Source of the DNA: CAWKDG01 sp963848355
GTDB lineage: Bacteria; Actinomycetota; Acidimicrobiia; Acidimicrobiales; UBA8190
DNA length: 64,000 bases
NCBI GenBank assembly: GCA_963848355.1
Contig: CAWKDG010000006.1
Coordinates: 29,514-93,513, forward strand
Reading direction: 5' to 3'
Shown piece after piece: positions 35,302 to 43,416 of the stretch; the stretch's first letter is position 1, and every line of letters begins with the position of its first letter. A model generated the notes under the pieces. That model saw only the letters and a program-made list of their open reading frames with translations, was not told where the DNA came from and did not search any database. The translations under genes and the position numbers were made by a program.

Positions 35302-35703
35302 ATGACTAACAGACCAACACACCGCATCGACCCGTCTTCCGACGACGTGAGCAGTCGTCTCGGACACGCGAGCGTCGAGGATACGACCGACACCTACCTC
35401 AACGAAGAGGGCAGGCCAGCCACTCTGCGGGTCACCGAGCAAGGTGAGGTTGAGTTCATCCCGTTCCTGAACGAACATGACGACCCCCCCGACCGGGTGA
35501 GGTTGGTCGGAGGACCCAGGTCCGGCACCGTGTTCTACTTCCACCAGGGCACGCAGTACGACGAGGCCACGGCGTTGACCCTGATGTCGGCGGAGGCGTG
35601 GGAGCAGACGCCTATCTCCGACGCCCGGGAGGTGGCGTTGGACGATCTCGTCCTGGGCACCCCAGCGACGCCACCGCACTGGCTGGACGACGACCCCGTC
35701 TGA
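35302..35703 (+). CDS. Hypothetical protein with a recombinase-tail-like N-terminus
   Basis: 133 residues. Residues 18-35 (SSRLGHASVEDTTDTYLN) look like the C-terminal end of a tyrosine recombinase, with the Gly-His and the Thr-Tyr of the active site, but no Arg boxes precede. The remainder (EQGEVEFIPFLNEHDDPPDR, GTVFYFHQGTQYDEATAL) is not recognised. It may be a new gene formed over an old integrase tail next to attL, or the likeness may be chance. A clean ATG is present. Confidence 0.5.
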   Translation: MTNRPTHRIDPSSDDVSSRLGHASVEDTTDTYLNEEGRPATLRVTEQGEVEFIPFLNEHDDPPDRVRLVGGPRSGTVFYFHQGTQYDEATALTLMSAEAWEQTPISDAREVALDDLVLGTPATPPHWLDDDPV

Positions 35704-35711
35704 CGACGCAA

Positions 35712-35951
35712 CTACCGCCCGCCGACCGCTGGTGACCCCATGAGCGACGACAACCCGGACAGGTGGTGGGCAGCCTCCTCCCACGCCTTCGCACTTCCGA
35801 GCCACAAGCTGGCCTGCTCAGGTGCCTTCACGGCCCTGGCCCGGTCGCGCACCGCCCGACGGGTGAACAGCTCGACCAACGCCCACACGGCGTCGACGGC
35901 GGGCGGTGGGGTGACGTTGGTGCCGGTTTCGTTGAGGGCCAGCCGCCGCAT
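35712..35951 (-). CDS. Small hypothetical protein
   Basis: 79 residues if started at the internal MRRLALNETGTNVTP; a longer form to 36041 would be Arg-rich and overlap the next gene. VDAVWALVELFTRRAVRDRA and LWLGSAKAWEEAAHHLSGLS suggest two or three helices. No known family. Convergent with the gene ending at 35703. Confidence 0.45.
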   Translation of the reverse strand: MRRLALNETGTNVTPPPAVDAVWALVELFTRRAVRDRARAVKAPEQASLWLGSAKAWEEAAHHLSGLSSLMGSPAVGGR

Positions 35952-35982
35952 GGGGTTGCGTTGCGTCACCCATCCCCCCCCG

Positions 35983-36993
35983 TTAGCTCGAGGACGGCCG
36001 AGCCGACGGCCACTGCGCCAGCTTCGCCGGGCGGCACGCATCTAGGAGCCCATGGACGAGGCCCTGCTTCTCGGGAGCGAACGGACTCGACAACTGCCCG
36101 TCGGCCTCCCTCCGGGTCAGCGTGGCCCTCACCAGGGCGCGGTGCCCAAGCTCACATTCATCGCCCGCCCAGGCGGCCAGCGAGGTGAGGGCGTGGACTC
36201 GCCCTGGGCGTAACGACGCCGCGTAAGTCGTCCATTGTCTGGCCGCGTCCTTGGCGACGACGGCGGGGTGGCGGGTGGTTACGTTGACAAACCGTCCGTC
36301 GGTCACTGTCAGCAGCCCGATGGGCATGGCGGTCACGCCCAGACCGGCCACGTCCCAAACGGAGTTAGTCGCCTCAATAACGGGCATACCCTTCTCCGTG
36401 ATCAGTTGAAAGCTCAATGGGGTGTCGACCATCTTGGCTTTGGTAGGGCTACCGGATGTCAGCGGAGCAAAGGTCTCGATGCCCCAGAGTCCAAGTCGAA
36501 AGCTGTAGCGATAGAGCAGGACCACCGGCGGGGATGAGGGGCTGAAGCGCGCGATGCACAAGGTTGGGTGGGTCGTCAAAGTCGATGCAAGCGAGCGTCC
36601 GCCAAAGATGTGAACGATCTCGCCGTTGTTGAGGTCACCGGAGAACTCGATGCTCCCGTCCGCTTCGATCTGCAATGTGGCGTCATCGAGGAGAACTCCT
36701 CCGCCCCCCGTGGTAACCGCGTCGAGGGTTGCAATCGTCCCGTCCAAAGAATCGACCAGATGGACACGGACGGCGGGCGTCGGAGGACCCCCAGGGTTGC
36801 TCCGATTTACCGGGAGTTGAGGAGCTACACATCGAAAGTCATGGCGCACTCCCGATTGCTGGGCATTCGATCCCGACTGCGCCGTCGATGCAAAAGCGTC
36901 GGTGGAGACCATAAGGGTCGACGCGAGAAGAGCCCCGAGACCAAGAAGGCGCGCCACCGCACCCCCAACTCTGTACAAAAAGCGCTGCGACAC
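35983..36993 (-). CDS. Secreted hypothetical protein carried by the element
   Basis: 336 residues with an N-terminal signal (VARLLGLGALLASTLMVSTD, cleavage after AFA). The mature part has LDAVTTGGGGVLLDDATLQI, FSGDLNNGEIVHIFGGRSL and DTPLSFQLITEKGMPVIEAT, suggesting a beta-rich fold, and four Cys. No family recognised. An exported protein inside the element, close to attL, fits the zone's habit of carrying exported cargo. Base composition is less GC-rich than its neighbours. Confidence 0.7.
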   Translation of the reverse strand: MSQRFLYRVGGAVARLLGLGALLASTLMVSTDAFASTAQSGSNAQQSGVRHDFRCVAPQLPVNRSNPGGPPTPAVRVHLVDSLDGTIATLDAVTTGGGGVLLDDATLQIEADGSIEFSGDLNNGEIVHIFGGRSLASTLTTHPTLCIARFSPSSPPVVLLYRYSFRLGLWGIETFAPLTSGSPTKAKMVDTPLSFQLITEKGMPVIEATNSVWDVAGLGVTAMPIGLLTVTDGRFVNVTTRHPAVVAKDAARQWTTYAASLRPGRVHALTSLAAWAGDECELGHRALVRATLTRREADGQLSSPFAPEKQGLVHGLLDACRPAKLAQWPSARPSSS

Positions 36994-37167
36994 GGATGCT
37001 ACGTTGCCAGATCATCGGCCGGTCGACCAACAATGGCACGTCTGCCACTCCAGCAACAGCCGTTTCGTGGCCGTCCCACGTGTAGAACCGCGGACCGACC
37101 ACCAGGTGATGCGGTCCCTTGTCGGGGGTCGGGGTCATGCACCACCACGTCAGCTCGTTTCACGGCT
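36994..37167. other. Short spacer
   Basis: Region between the secreted-protein start and the stop of the small zinc-finger gene; presumably holds the secreted gene's promoter. No gene seen. Confidence 0.4.
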
Positions 37168-37356
37168 TCACCTTTCGTCGGCCATCTGGGTCTGGCAGTC
37201 GGGGGTGGCGGCCATGTGGGCGTTGAGGGCCTGCCACTCGAGCGGGCCCGGGGACGTGAGGATCAGCCGACGGCACGCAGGACACCGCAACGCCGTGGCC
37301 GACCCGACCGTGCGGCGCTCGATCTCCACCACATCGGCGCTCACGTCGCCGCCCAT
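37168..37356 (-). CDS. Small CxxC...HxxxxxC zinc-finger protein (c)
   Basis: 62 residues from ATG 37356. ALRCPACRRLILTSPGPLEW followed by QALNAHMAATPDC gives C-x2-C...H-x5-C, the same pattern as in the two upstream genes. Overlaps the previous gene by 16 bases. Likely a nucleic-acid-binding or adaptor protein of the element; no named family. Confidence 0.55.
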   Translation of the reverse strand: MGGDVSADVVEIERRTVGSATALRCPACRRLILTSPGPLEWQALNAHMAATPDCQTQMADER

Positions 37357-37675
37357 GACAGTGGGCCGTGGTTGCCGAGGGCGTGACGGCATCCCGGTGA
37401 AGCGGCATGGTGGCGGTTGACCGTGTCGGCCTCCACCTGGGGGGGCACGACGGACCACAGGTTTTGGCATGACGGGCAGCGCCAGGTGGTTTTGGGCGCG
37501 GTCGGGCGGCCAGTCCGCAGTCGACGAGGTCAGTCAAGGGTATGCGCCAGGTCCGGTCGCTGAGTTGGTGAGCGCCGGGGAAGGCACCCGCTCTTCTTTT
37601 GCTCGTGATGGTGGACCTGGTGATGTTGCAGGCTTCGGCGGCTTGAGCGATGGTCAGGTCAGCGGGCATGGTCAA
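37341..37675 (-). CDS. Excisionase-like HTH plus zinc-finger protein (b), frameshifted
   Basis: Starts MTMPADLTIAQAAEACNITR, STITSKRRAGAFPGAHQL and TWRIPLTDLVDCGL, a MerR/Xis-type helix-turn-helix with wing. A one-base shift near 37525 then gives APKTTWRCPSCQNLWSVVPP, then VEADTVNRHHAASPGCRH, ending at 37343. Without the shift the text becomes Arg/Pro-rich and meaningless. The composite would be about 110 residues. It could be a regulator of the small-gene cluster. Confidence 0.55.
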
Positions 37676-37871
37676 CCCTCCCGTTGCAGTCGCGGACGTG
37701 AGCGGCCAACACCGACGACACCGTCTCGTCGGGGTCTACGACTTCCAAGTGCCCGCACCCAGGACAACGGGCCAACGCCGGCACGGCGGCGCTTAGTCCG
37801 TCCTGGTGGCCACGGCGCTCGGCGTTGCGCGTCCTTCGGGCTCGGGCGCTGTGTGCCTTCCATGTGGTCAC
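37659..37871 (-). CDS. Small zinc-finger protein (a)
   Basis: 70 residues from a GTG that overlaps the upstream stop (GTGA). ARCPGCGHLEVVDPDETVSS followed by VLAAHVRDCNG carries the C-x2-C...H-x3-C pattern. The N-terminus is basic (KAHSARARRTRNAERRGHQ). First of three related small genes in a row. Confidence 0.55.
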   Translation of the reverse strand: MTTWKAHSARARRTRNAERRGHQDGLSAAVPALARCPGCGHLEVVDPDETVSSVLAAHVRDCNGRVDHAR

Positions 37872-38284
37872 GACGATGCCAACCCCGCCTGCAGTTTGAT
37901 CTGACGGGCGATGGTGTCGCGCACCTCTTCGGTGTGCGGGTTCACACCGAGGGCATACAACGAACCCTCGATCACGGCCACCAAAATGCGCACTCGCTCC
38001 TCATCGAGCTTCACGACCCGGTCAGCGATGCCAAGCCGTGCGATGTTGGTGAGCGTCTTTTCCGCCGTGCGCAGGGCGGCCACGTAGGCGGTGATCTGGG
38101 GGGCGACGTGACTGCCATAGGCGCTCGTTGCATCGGTGGCCACCGACCGGAGCTCGCCCACGACCGACCGCAACGCATCGACGAGCTCGAGGGCGTCGGC
38201 CGCCACCTGCAACAGCTCGGCCAGGGGGTCGTCGATCTGCCGACGGGGACGGTCGAGGTCGAGCAGGCCGCCGTCAGGCATCAC
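37868..38284 (-). CDS. Helical phage-type hypothetical protein
   Basis: 138 residues, all-helical. The block KTLTNIARLGIADRVVKLDE then ERVRILVAVIEGSLYALGV followed by NPHTEEVRDTIARQ resembles a small protein class common in actinophages and prophages (R/K-L-G-x-x-(D/E)-R-x-V-x-L-x-E), whose role is unknown; a small-terminase relation is possible but unproved. Overlaps both neighbours. Confidence 0.6.
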   Translation of the reverse strand: MMPDGGLLDLDRPRRQIDDPLAELLQVAADALELVDALRSVVGELRSVATDATSAYGSHVAPQITAYVAALRTAEKTLTNIARLGIADRVVKLDEERVRILVAVIEGSLYALGVNPHTEEVRDTIARQIKLQAGLASS

Positions 38285-38558
38285 ACGCCACCGGGTCGTC
38301 GGCGTCGTCGTCGTCCTCGTTCACAGTGTCAACGAGGTCGGCGGCGTCGTATTCGGCGGCCAACTCCGTCTCCAGAAATGAGCGACGGCGCTCGGCGTAA
38401 CTCAGGGCGTCGAGGAGGTCGGCCTCGATACGGGCGAGGGCCATCGGGACCGGCAACGCTCGCAGGTCGTCGATGTCCCGCTCGGTCAACCCGAAGTCAC
38501 GCAGGCGGTCACCCCGCCTCGGGTTGAGGATGACGGTCCGCCGTCCCCGTCGTGGCAC
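38274..38558 (-). CDS. Small acidic-tailed hypothetical protein
   Basis: 94 residues: a basic N-terminus (PRRGRRTVILNPRRGDRLRD), a helical middle (LTERDIDDLRALPVPMALAR) and an acidic end (VDTVNEDDDDADDP). Unknown function. Part of the tightly packed minus-strand set of the element. Confidence 0.5.
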   Translation of the reverse strand: MPRRGRRTVILNPRRGDRLRDFGLTERDIDDLRALPVPMALARIEADLLDALSYAERRRSFLETELAAEYDAADLVDTVNEDDDDADDPVACDA

Positions 38559-38559
38559 G

Positions 38560-39426
38560 TCACACCACCACTACTTCGCCGGACACCCGCACCCGCACGG
38601 CGTCCAGCTGGTGCTCCAGTAGCGAGAGATACTCCGGGTCATCGGACACGGGCCGGACCCGTAGGTAGTGGTCTCGGGGCCGCTCGACGTAGTTCGGTGT
38701 CAGGGGGTAGTTCGATCCATGACACCGGCCGTCGGGGTCGAAGATAAGCGGGCTCGACTCCCACAACGACGACGGCAACGACTCGAGGCGTTCCCGGACG
38801 CACCGCATGATGGCCCGCTTCGCGTGGGCGCTCAACGCCTGCGCCCCGTCGTCGGGGTGGGGGATGGCCGCCGGCGGCGGTGATCCGGCCCGCCACACCC
38901 GGCCGTCGTCGTGGGCGTACCAGTGACACACCTCGGTGGCGTCGTCCAGCGACATCCGGTGTGCGTCTTCGGCGCTGGCTTTGTTGGAGTAGCCACCCCG
39001 GTCAAAACGGAGCCCACCGGTGGACTCCGGGACGAGGTCAACGAAAATGCAACGGCCTCGGTCGACTTCACGGCCGACACTGAGCCATGCCGTGTCGAGG
39101 GCCTGCTCGGCGGCGAGGAAACGACCGTCGGCCAGGTAGGCCAACCGCACGGCGTCGGTCCCGGCATAACCCAACCTTTTTAGCTTGAGGTCGTTGGTTA
39201 TCTCCTGGACGACACCGAGGTGTAAGCGGCGAAACCCGGCCGGGGCGGTGACGGTGGCCGTCTCGGCGTTGACGGCGTCGAGCACCGGGAGGAGGTCGGT
39301 GGCGTTGATGAGGAATGACCGCCCGACCGTCTGGTGGTTGTCGGGGTGGTCTTCCGGGAGCGGGTCACGCTCGCGCTGACCGCCAGAGATGTGGACCGAC
39401 GACGGGGCTTCGTTGGTCAGCGGCAT
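38560..39426 (-). CDS. Hypothetical element protein
   Basis: 288 residues. Visible segments: SFLINATDLLPVLDAVNAET, GRFLAAEQALDTAWLSVGRE, FDRGGYSNKASAEDAHRMSL and PDGRCHGSNYPLTPNYVERP. The first stretch has some sliding-clamp/DnaN-like flavour (INATDLLPVLDAV), but I cannot support that name. Conserved Trp/His/Asp residues suggest a soluble enzyme. Transcribed with its small neighbours. Confidence 0.6.
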   Translation of the reverse strand: MPLTNEAPSSVHISGGQRERDPLPEDHPDNHQTVGRSFLINATDLLPVLDAVNAETATVTAPAGFRRLHLGVVQEITNDLKLKRLGYAGTDAVRLAYLADGRFLAAEQALDTAWLSVGREVDRGRCIFVDLVPESTGGLRFDRGGYSNKASAEDAHRMSLDDATEVCHWYAHDDGRVWRAGSPPPAAIPHPDDGAQALSAHAKRAIMRCVRERLESLPSSLWESSPLIFDPDGRCHGSNYPLTPNYVERPRDHYLRVRPVSDDPEYLSLLEHQLDAVRVRVSGEVVVV

Positions 39427-39644
39427 CGGCGTCGGTCCTCTTCGATCTGGCGGCGCTGCTCGGCCACGAGGCGGTAGCCCCGGGCCCGACTGGCGGCGAC
39501 GGTGGCCCGTGCCCGACCGTCGAGGAGGCGCTCGTGGAGCGTGTCGGCGTCATCACCGCTGATCCACTTCCGGACCTCGCCTTCGTGGCACCGACGGTCC
39601 AGTGTGGCGATGGTCTGGCTCAGCGTCGGCATTTTCACGACCAC
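39417..39644 (-). CDS. Small hypothetical protein
   Basis: 71-75 residues; MPTLSQTIATLDRRCHEGEV then DDADTLHERLLDGRARATVA and a Glu/Arg-rich coiled end. Overlaps the downstream gene by 10 bases. Unknown function. Confidence 0.5.
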   Translation of the reverse strand: MVVKMPTLSQTIATLDRRCHEGEVRKWISGDDADTLHERLLDGRARATVAASRARGYRLVAEQRRQIEEDRRRCR

Positions 39645-40108
39645 CGAGATTCAAAAAGTCGCGAGCGAGTGCCGGACGTGGCCGGGGCGGCGTGTCGTCC
39701 ACCGACCGGGGTCCGGGTCCCTGCCACCGGCACGGCGGCGTGACGGCGGCCAGCGGTGGCGGACGACGCTCCACGACGAGATGCGGCGGCGTGGATCTGC
39801 TCCAAGCGGCCACGGGCCATCGCTACCGATGTCGACCCGCTCCCCGGACGACGCCACGGCGTCTCGCCCATCCGGCCGCCGCTGCTCAAGTAGGACTCAG
39901 CCAGATCAGCGGCCGTCTCGGCGCGGGCCGTGTCGTTGGCATCCGACGACGACATAAGAGTGGCGTTGTCCCGGCAGGCCTTGGCGTTGGTTCTGGCGGC
40001 CGTGGCCAGCTGGTGGGCGGCCAGATGATCGCCGGACTGGCGGGCCAACCGCGCACCTTGAAGCGATGCTTCGGCGGCGTCGGCGTGTGCCTTGGTGGTG
40101 GTGCTCAT
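39635..40108 (-). CDS. Hypothetical helical protein, 3' end uncertain
   Basis: Starts at ATG 40108 with GAGGAAA and overlaps the upstream stop (ATGA). The first 70 residues (AHADAAEASLQGARLARQSG, DHLAAHQLATAARTNAKACR, RAETAADLAESYLSSGG) look real and helical, like a tetratricopeptide unit. After about residue 80 the text turns Arg/Gly/Pro-rich, so the true stop may be elsewhere if an indel is present. Confidence 0.5.
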   Translation of the reverse strand: MSTTTKAHADAAEASLQGARLARQSGDHLAAHQLATAARTNAKACRDNATLMSSSDANDTARAETAADLAESYLSSGGRMGETPWRRPGSGSTSVAMARGRLEQIHAAASRRGASSATAGRRHAAVPVAGTRTPVGGRHAAPATSGTRSRLFESRWS

Positions 40109-40512
40109 TTTTTCCTCGTTTCGGGGGTGCTGACGCTGGCCAGGACGGACGGTGGCGGCGGAGCGGCCAGCACGTGGTGTGACCTCCGCCCGTCCTGGGC
40201 CAGAACTTGGGCCACCGGGACGACGGGTGGCATTCGATAGGCGGCCGCCTTGGCCGGCTGACCGGTGCGGACGAAGGCGTCGGCCACGGCGTGTCGTGCG
40301 GCCACGCGAGTTTCGGGGGCGACGTGGCCGAAACCTTCCGCCCACCGGGCCACGGCGGTGGCGGTGATGTAGTTGACCTGCTCGTCGCTCATGGGGTGGG
40401 CGACGCGGATGGCACCGGCCAAGTCGTGAAGGAACGACATCAGCTCGACCTGGTGCGCCAGCGTGGCCACGTCCAGGGCGAGCACGTCGAGGTGGACGGG
40501 GTCATGCCGCAC
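40105..40512 (-). CDS. Hypothetical protein
   Basis: 135 residues; VATLAHQVELMSFLHDLAGA and EQVNYITATAVARWAEGFGH form a helical domain, followed by a Pro-rich tail. Located just after the HTH gene, overlapping its end by 11 bases. Unknown function. Confidence 0.5.
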   Translation of the reverse strand: MRHDPVHLDVLALDVATLAHQVELMSFLHDLAGAIRVAHPMSDEQVNYITATAVARWAEGFGHVAPETRVAARHAVADAFVRTGQPAKAAAYRMPPVVPVAQVLAQDGRRSHHVLAAPPPPSVLASVSTPETRKK

Positions 40513-40732
40513 CGCTGTCCCTCCACAACTCCGACTCGTCCATCTGGAGGTGCTCGGCTACACGACGGCGCAGCTGGGGCCATGGGGAGACGTGGCCGTT
40601 CAAGATCCTGCCCAACGTGTTTGGGTTCACGTGGACGGCGGCGGCCAGGACGGTGATCGGCTCCCGTCGCATGGCCAGCACGGCCTTGGCTGGGTGCGGT
40701 TCCGGTCGTGTCGTCGTCGTGTCAGTGACCAT
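40502..40732 (-). CDS. Small HTH (Cro/CI-like) DNA-binding protein
   Basis: 76 residues from ATG 40732. PITVLAAAVHVNPNTLGRIL followed by NGHVSPWPQLRRRVAEHLQM is a compact helix-turn-helix. First gene of the leftward small-gene run (37168-40732), so it may control that operon. A longer upstream frame exists but is not coding-like. Confidence 0.6.
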   Translation of the reverse strand: MVTDTTTTRPEPHPAKAVLAMRREPITVLAAAVHVNPNTLGRILNGHVSPWPQLRRRVAEHLQMDESELWRDSGAA

Positions 40733-40933
40733 GAGGACCAGAGTCACTCCAGTCGACCCGTCGTTTCGGGGATACCTGTAGCTACATCCCCGACGGAAAA
40801 CGAAGCGTTCATCGGGGGACGGGGGGACAAGCAACCGCTCTCTCCGCCGCGTGAATGGACTGACCCCCGTACGACCCATGGAGCACCCCGACTCAATGGG
40901 ACTCAGAGCGACGACCGTCGTAGCCTGGACGAC

Positions 40934-41083
40934 GTGACCCGGAACCCATGGCTGGCCCTGACCATCGTCGGTGCCCTGGCGTTCCTCGGTGGCGGGTTCA
41001 CTGTGGCGCTGGTGGTCTTCGTCCTGGTGCCGGTATGGGCCGTCCTCACGTTGGCTCGATGGTCGGTGCGTCAGCGTGGGTAG
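40934..41083 (+). CDS. Small two-span membrane protein
   Basis: 49 residues from GTG 40934: a short lead, then LALTIVGALAFLGGGFTVAL and VVFVLVPVWAVLTLARW. The hydrophobic pattern is clear, but the ribosome site is weak. It is on the opposite strand to the surrounding genes. Confidence 0.4.
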   Translation: MTRNPWLALTIVGALAFLGGGFTVALVVFVLVPVWAVLTLARWSVRQRG

Positions 41084-41205
41084 CCAAAGCGCGTCGTTTG
41101 TGGTGACATCGCGTTGACACGACGCGCTGACCAGGGACGCAGACGGCCGCACTGACCGCAGCGACAAGTGGTTGATCGGGTCACTACGCCCCCAACCAAC
41201 CAAGG

Positions 41206-41374
41206 AAGGCGGGCTATAAGGTTCCGCCCCGCCCGCCTTGGTTGTCGGGGCGGCGGCGAAACAACCTGGCCGGACAACACGGGCGGTCGACCGCCCTAGT
41301 TGTTTCCCCAGCGTGCGGCGCATTATGAGTCCTCCACGTCGCAACCAGGGCGGTTGTTGTCCGCCCGTGTTGTC
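41206..41374. other. Nested inverted repeats, candidate origin
   Basis: AAGGCGGGC (41206-41214) pairs with GCCCGCCTT (41231-41239); GAAACAAC (41258-41265) with GTTGTTTC (41299-41306); GGGCGGTCGACCGCCC (41281-41296) is a perfect palindrome; GACAACACGGGCGG (41273-41286) pairs with CCGCCCGTGTTGTC (41361-41374), inside the ATPase gene's 3' end. Density of repeats beside a RepA-like gene suggests an origin or control site. The rest of 41084-41322 has no gene. Confidence 0.5.
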
Positions 41375-42423
41375 GTCAGACCCCACAGTGGGCGCTTCTT
41401 TTCGATGCCCGCCTCGGACCGACAGACGAGGTTGTGACGCACGATGTCGTCAGCGATGAGGTCGTCGAGGGCCTGCGTAAATGCTTCACGACTACCGCCG
41501 ACGATGACTTTGAGCGCCGTCTTTGTGTGTGTCCATGGTTGGTCCGCCAGGGCGTCCAGGATGGCCAGACGGGACCGTGCGGTTGCCTCGGTGCGTCTGT
41601 CGGTGCTGGCAACTCCTGACGCCGTACGAAGGTCCCAGGTGATGTCTCCGACGTGGGTGCCGGTGTCCTCATCGAACCGACCCACATCAAGGTCGAGGTC
41701 CCAGGTGCGACCGCCCCATTGCCGGGAGCCGACCTCGAGGGTGAGCCAGAAACGCCCACCGGCGACATCGGGGTCTTGTCGGTGGGCGACCAGTAGCCAC
41801 GTGTCCGCCCATTCGCCCGAGCCGGCCATGGTGATGCGCTTCAGCGACATACCCGACCCGGTCTGATTCATGTGGTTGACCACGAGGAGGCTGGCATCCG
41901 CCGCCATGCACGGCCCCGACAGCTGGTTGAGCAACGCCCCTTCCTGGTGGAGGTCAGATGCCCGGGTGGCCGTGCCGTGGAAGGTGTAGAGGGGGTCGAG
42001 CAGGACAAGGCCAGGTTTGATGTCGGCCAGGTCCCGCTGCAACGACTCCCGGAACACCAGGGACCCGATGGGGGCGGTGTCGAAGCTGGCCACCATGTCG
42101 AGGTCAGCGGGATCGACTCCCATGGCGCGGGCAATGCGTCGGGTGCGTCGGGTCCACGGTGCTCGGCCGCCCTCTCCGACGTAGGTCAGCACCGGCACGG
42201 CCTTCGGTGGGGTGAACCGGCCGAAGATGGGAACGCCGGCGGCCAGCCCGACGGCGATGAACCCCGCCAGATGCGATTTCAAGGTCTTCATCTCCCCCGC
42301 CACCTGGCCGTAGGTGGGTGCGGCGAGCAGGCCACGGGCGAGCCATGTGAAGTCGTCCGGCTCGGCCATCAACTCCCCCATGGTCCAGCGCCGAAACAGG
42401 GTCGGCTCGAGCTCGTCGGTCAC
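41323..42423 (-). CDS. RepA-like AAA ATPase/helicase
   Basis: 366 residues. Walker A GEMKTLKS at about 43-50, Walker B LVLLDPLYTF at about 137, and LLVVNHMNQTGSGMSLKRIT further on, as in the RepA/RecA-like (AAA_25) hexameric replicative helicases of plasmids and satellites. A winged-helix-like C-terminus (QALDDLIADDIVRHNLV) follows. It probably drives replication of the excised element. Overlaps the upstream gene by four bases and is followed by the repeat-rich candidate origin. Confidence 0.85.
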   Translation of the reverse strand: MTDELEPTLFRRWTMGELMAEPDDFTWLARGLLAAPTYGQVAGEMKTLKSHLAGFIAVGLAAGVPIFGRFTPPKAVPVLTYVGEGGRAPWTRRTRRIARAMGVDPADLDMVASFDTAPIGSLVFRESLQRDLADIKPGLVLLDPLYTFHGTATRASDLHQEGALLNQLSGPCMAADASLLVVNHMNQTGSGMSLKRITMAGSGEWADTWLLVAHRQDPDVAGGRFWLTLEVGSRQWGGRTWDLDLDVGRFDEDTGTHVGDITWDLRTASGVASTDRRTEATARSRLAILDALADQPWTHTKTALKVIVGGSREAFTQALDDLIADDIVRHNLVCRSEAGIEKKRPLWGLTTTRADNNRPGCDVEDS

Positions 42424-42914
42424 GATGCCAACCTCGTCACAAGCTCGACGGCGTCAGCGATGGGCCGGCCGTCCAGTAGAGCCCGCTCGGCGTCGCACAC
42501 GGCCACCAGGGCGGCTCTCCGGTCAGCTGCGTGGCGCACATCGTCGGACCAACGCCCAACGGCGGCCGGTGTCGGCCACGACGGCATCCGCACCACCATC
42601 TCGGCTAGACGAAGCGGTGACTCGTCGGTGGCGACGGCGATGCCGACGACCCGGCGCAGCAGCTCGCCCTCGATAGCGCACCCGTCTGCGATCAGGTGTC
42701 GTCCGAGGAGCGCCCCCTCGTCGCACCCGGTCAGGTCGACGGGGGTGTCAGGGTGAAGCGCTATCGCCGCGGCGATGACCCTGCGCAGCCGGGGGTCGTA
42801 GACGGTGCTGAGGTCGATGGCGTCGGCCACCAGTCGCGCACCAGCCGCCGACGACACCGCCGCGCCGGTCAGGTCCCGCTCGGACTCGTCCGCGACCCAC
42901 ACCGGGGCGATCAC
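42420..42914 (-). CDS. Replication-linked hypothetical protein
   Basis: 164 residues from a GTG at 42914 that overlaps the upstream stop (GTGA). DPRLRRVIAAAIALHPDTPV, RHLIADGCAIEGELLRRVVG and DVRHAADRRAALVAVCDAER give a helical protein that loosely resembles the DnaB N-terminal domain, which would suit its place before the helicase-like gene. Not certain. An upstream extension in the same frame is Arg-rich and unlikely. Confidence 0.55.
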   Translation of the reverse strand: MIAPVWVADESERDLTGAAVSSAAGARLVADAIDLSTVYDPRLRRVIAAAIALHPDTPVDLTGCDEGALLGRHLIADGCAIEGELLRRVVGIAVATDESPLRLAEMVVRMPSWPTPAAVGRWSDDVRHAADRRAALVAVCDAERALLDGRPIADAVELVTRLAS

Positions 42915-43147
42915 GGCTCCCCCACCGTCTCGACGGTGAAGCCGGTGATGCCGAGCGCCGTGAGCGTCGGCACCGTCGGCCACACGCAGCGATGCCCGAC
43001 CCAGATGGCAGGGACGACCCCGGTGCCATCGTGCTCGGTCTTCCGCACCTGCCACGTGCTGACCCGCAGAAGCTCGGCGTACTCGTCGGCGGTGAGGGCG
43101 GGGGGCATCACGTCGCCGGACGCCAGCCGGACGACAACGCGGGTCAC
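42911..43147 (-). CDS. Excisionase-like HTH protein
   Basis: 78 residues with LTADEYAELLRVSTWQVRKT and VPAIWVGHRCVWPTVPTLTA, a winged helix-turn-helix of the excisionase/HTH_17 type that bends att DNA or represses. Overlaps both neighbours by four bases. Best candidate for the Xis partner of the integrase. Confidence 0.75.
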   Translation of the reverse strand: MTRVVVRLASGDVMPPALTADEYAELLRVSTWQVRKTEHDGTGVVPAIWVGHRCVWPTVPTLTALGITGFTVETVGEP

Positions 43148-43386
43148 TTCGTCCTGGCCTCCTGGTAGGACCGCACCCAGCGACCGAGCCGGACGGCCGG
43201 CTCACCTCGGGGCACCCGGTCACCGTGCTCCCAGCGCGCCCAGGCCGGTCCGCTTACCCCCACGACAGCGCCGCTCTCCTCCTGGGTCAGCTTGCGGTCC
43301 AGCCGCATCGCCCGCAGTAGGCCGGATTCGGCGGCCTCTCGGGCGACGGTGAGGAGGTCGGCGGTGGCGCGGGGAGTCGTGGGCAT
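43144..43386 (-). CDS. XRE-family repressor
   Basis: 80 residues; KLTQEESGAVVGVSGPAWAR followed by WEHGDRVPRGEPAVRLGRWV is a classic XRE helix-turn-helix. It is divergent from the integrase operon, with the repeat-rich operator (43417-43481) between, and heads the leftward Xis-helicase transcript. Likely lysogeny-type switch for the element. Confidence 0.82.
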   Translation of the reverse strand: MPTTPRATADLLTVAREAAESGLLRAMRLDRKLTQEESGAVVGVSGPAWARWEHGDRVPRGEPAVRLGRWVRSYQEARTK

Positions 43387-43416
43387 GACGGAGACCGTAT
43401 GGGGGTTTGACGCCGC

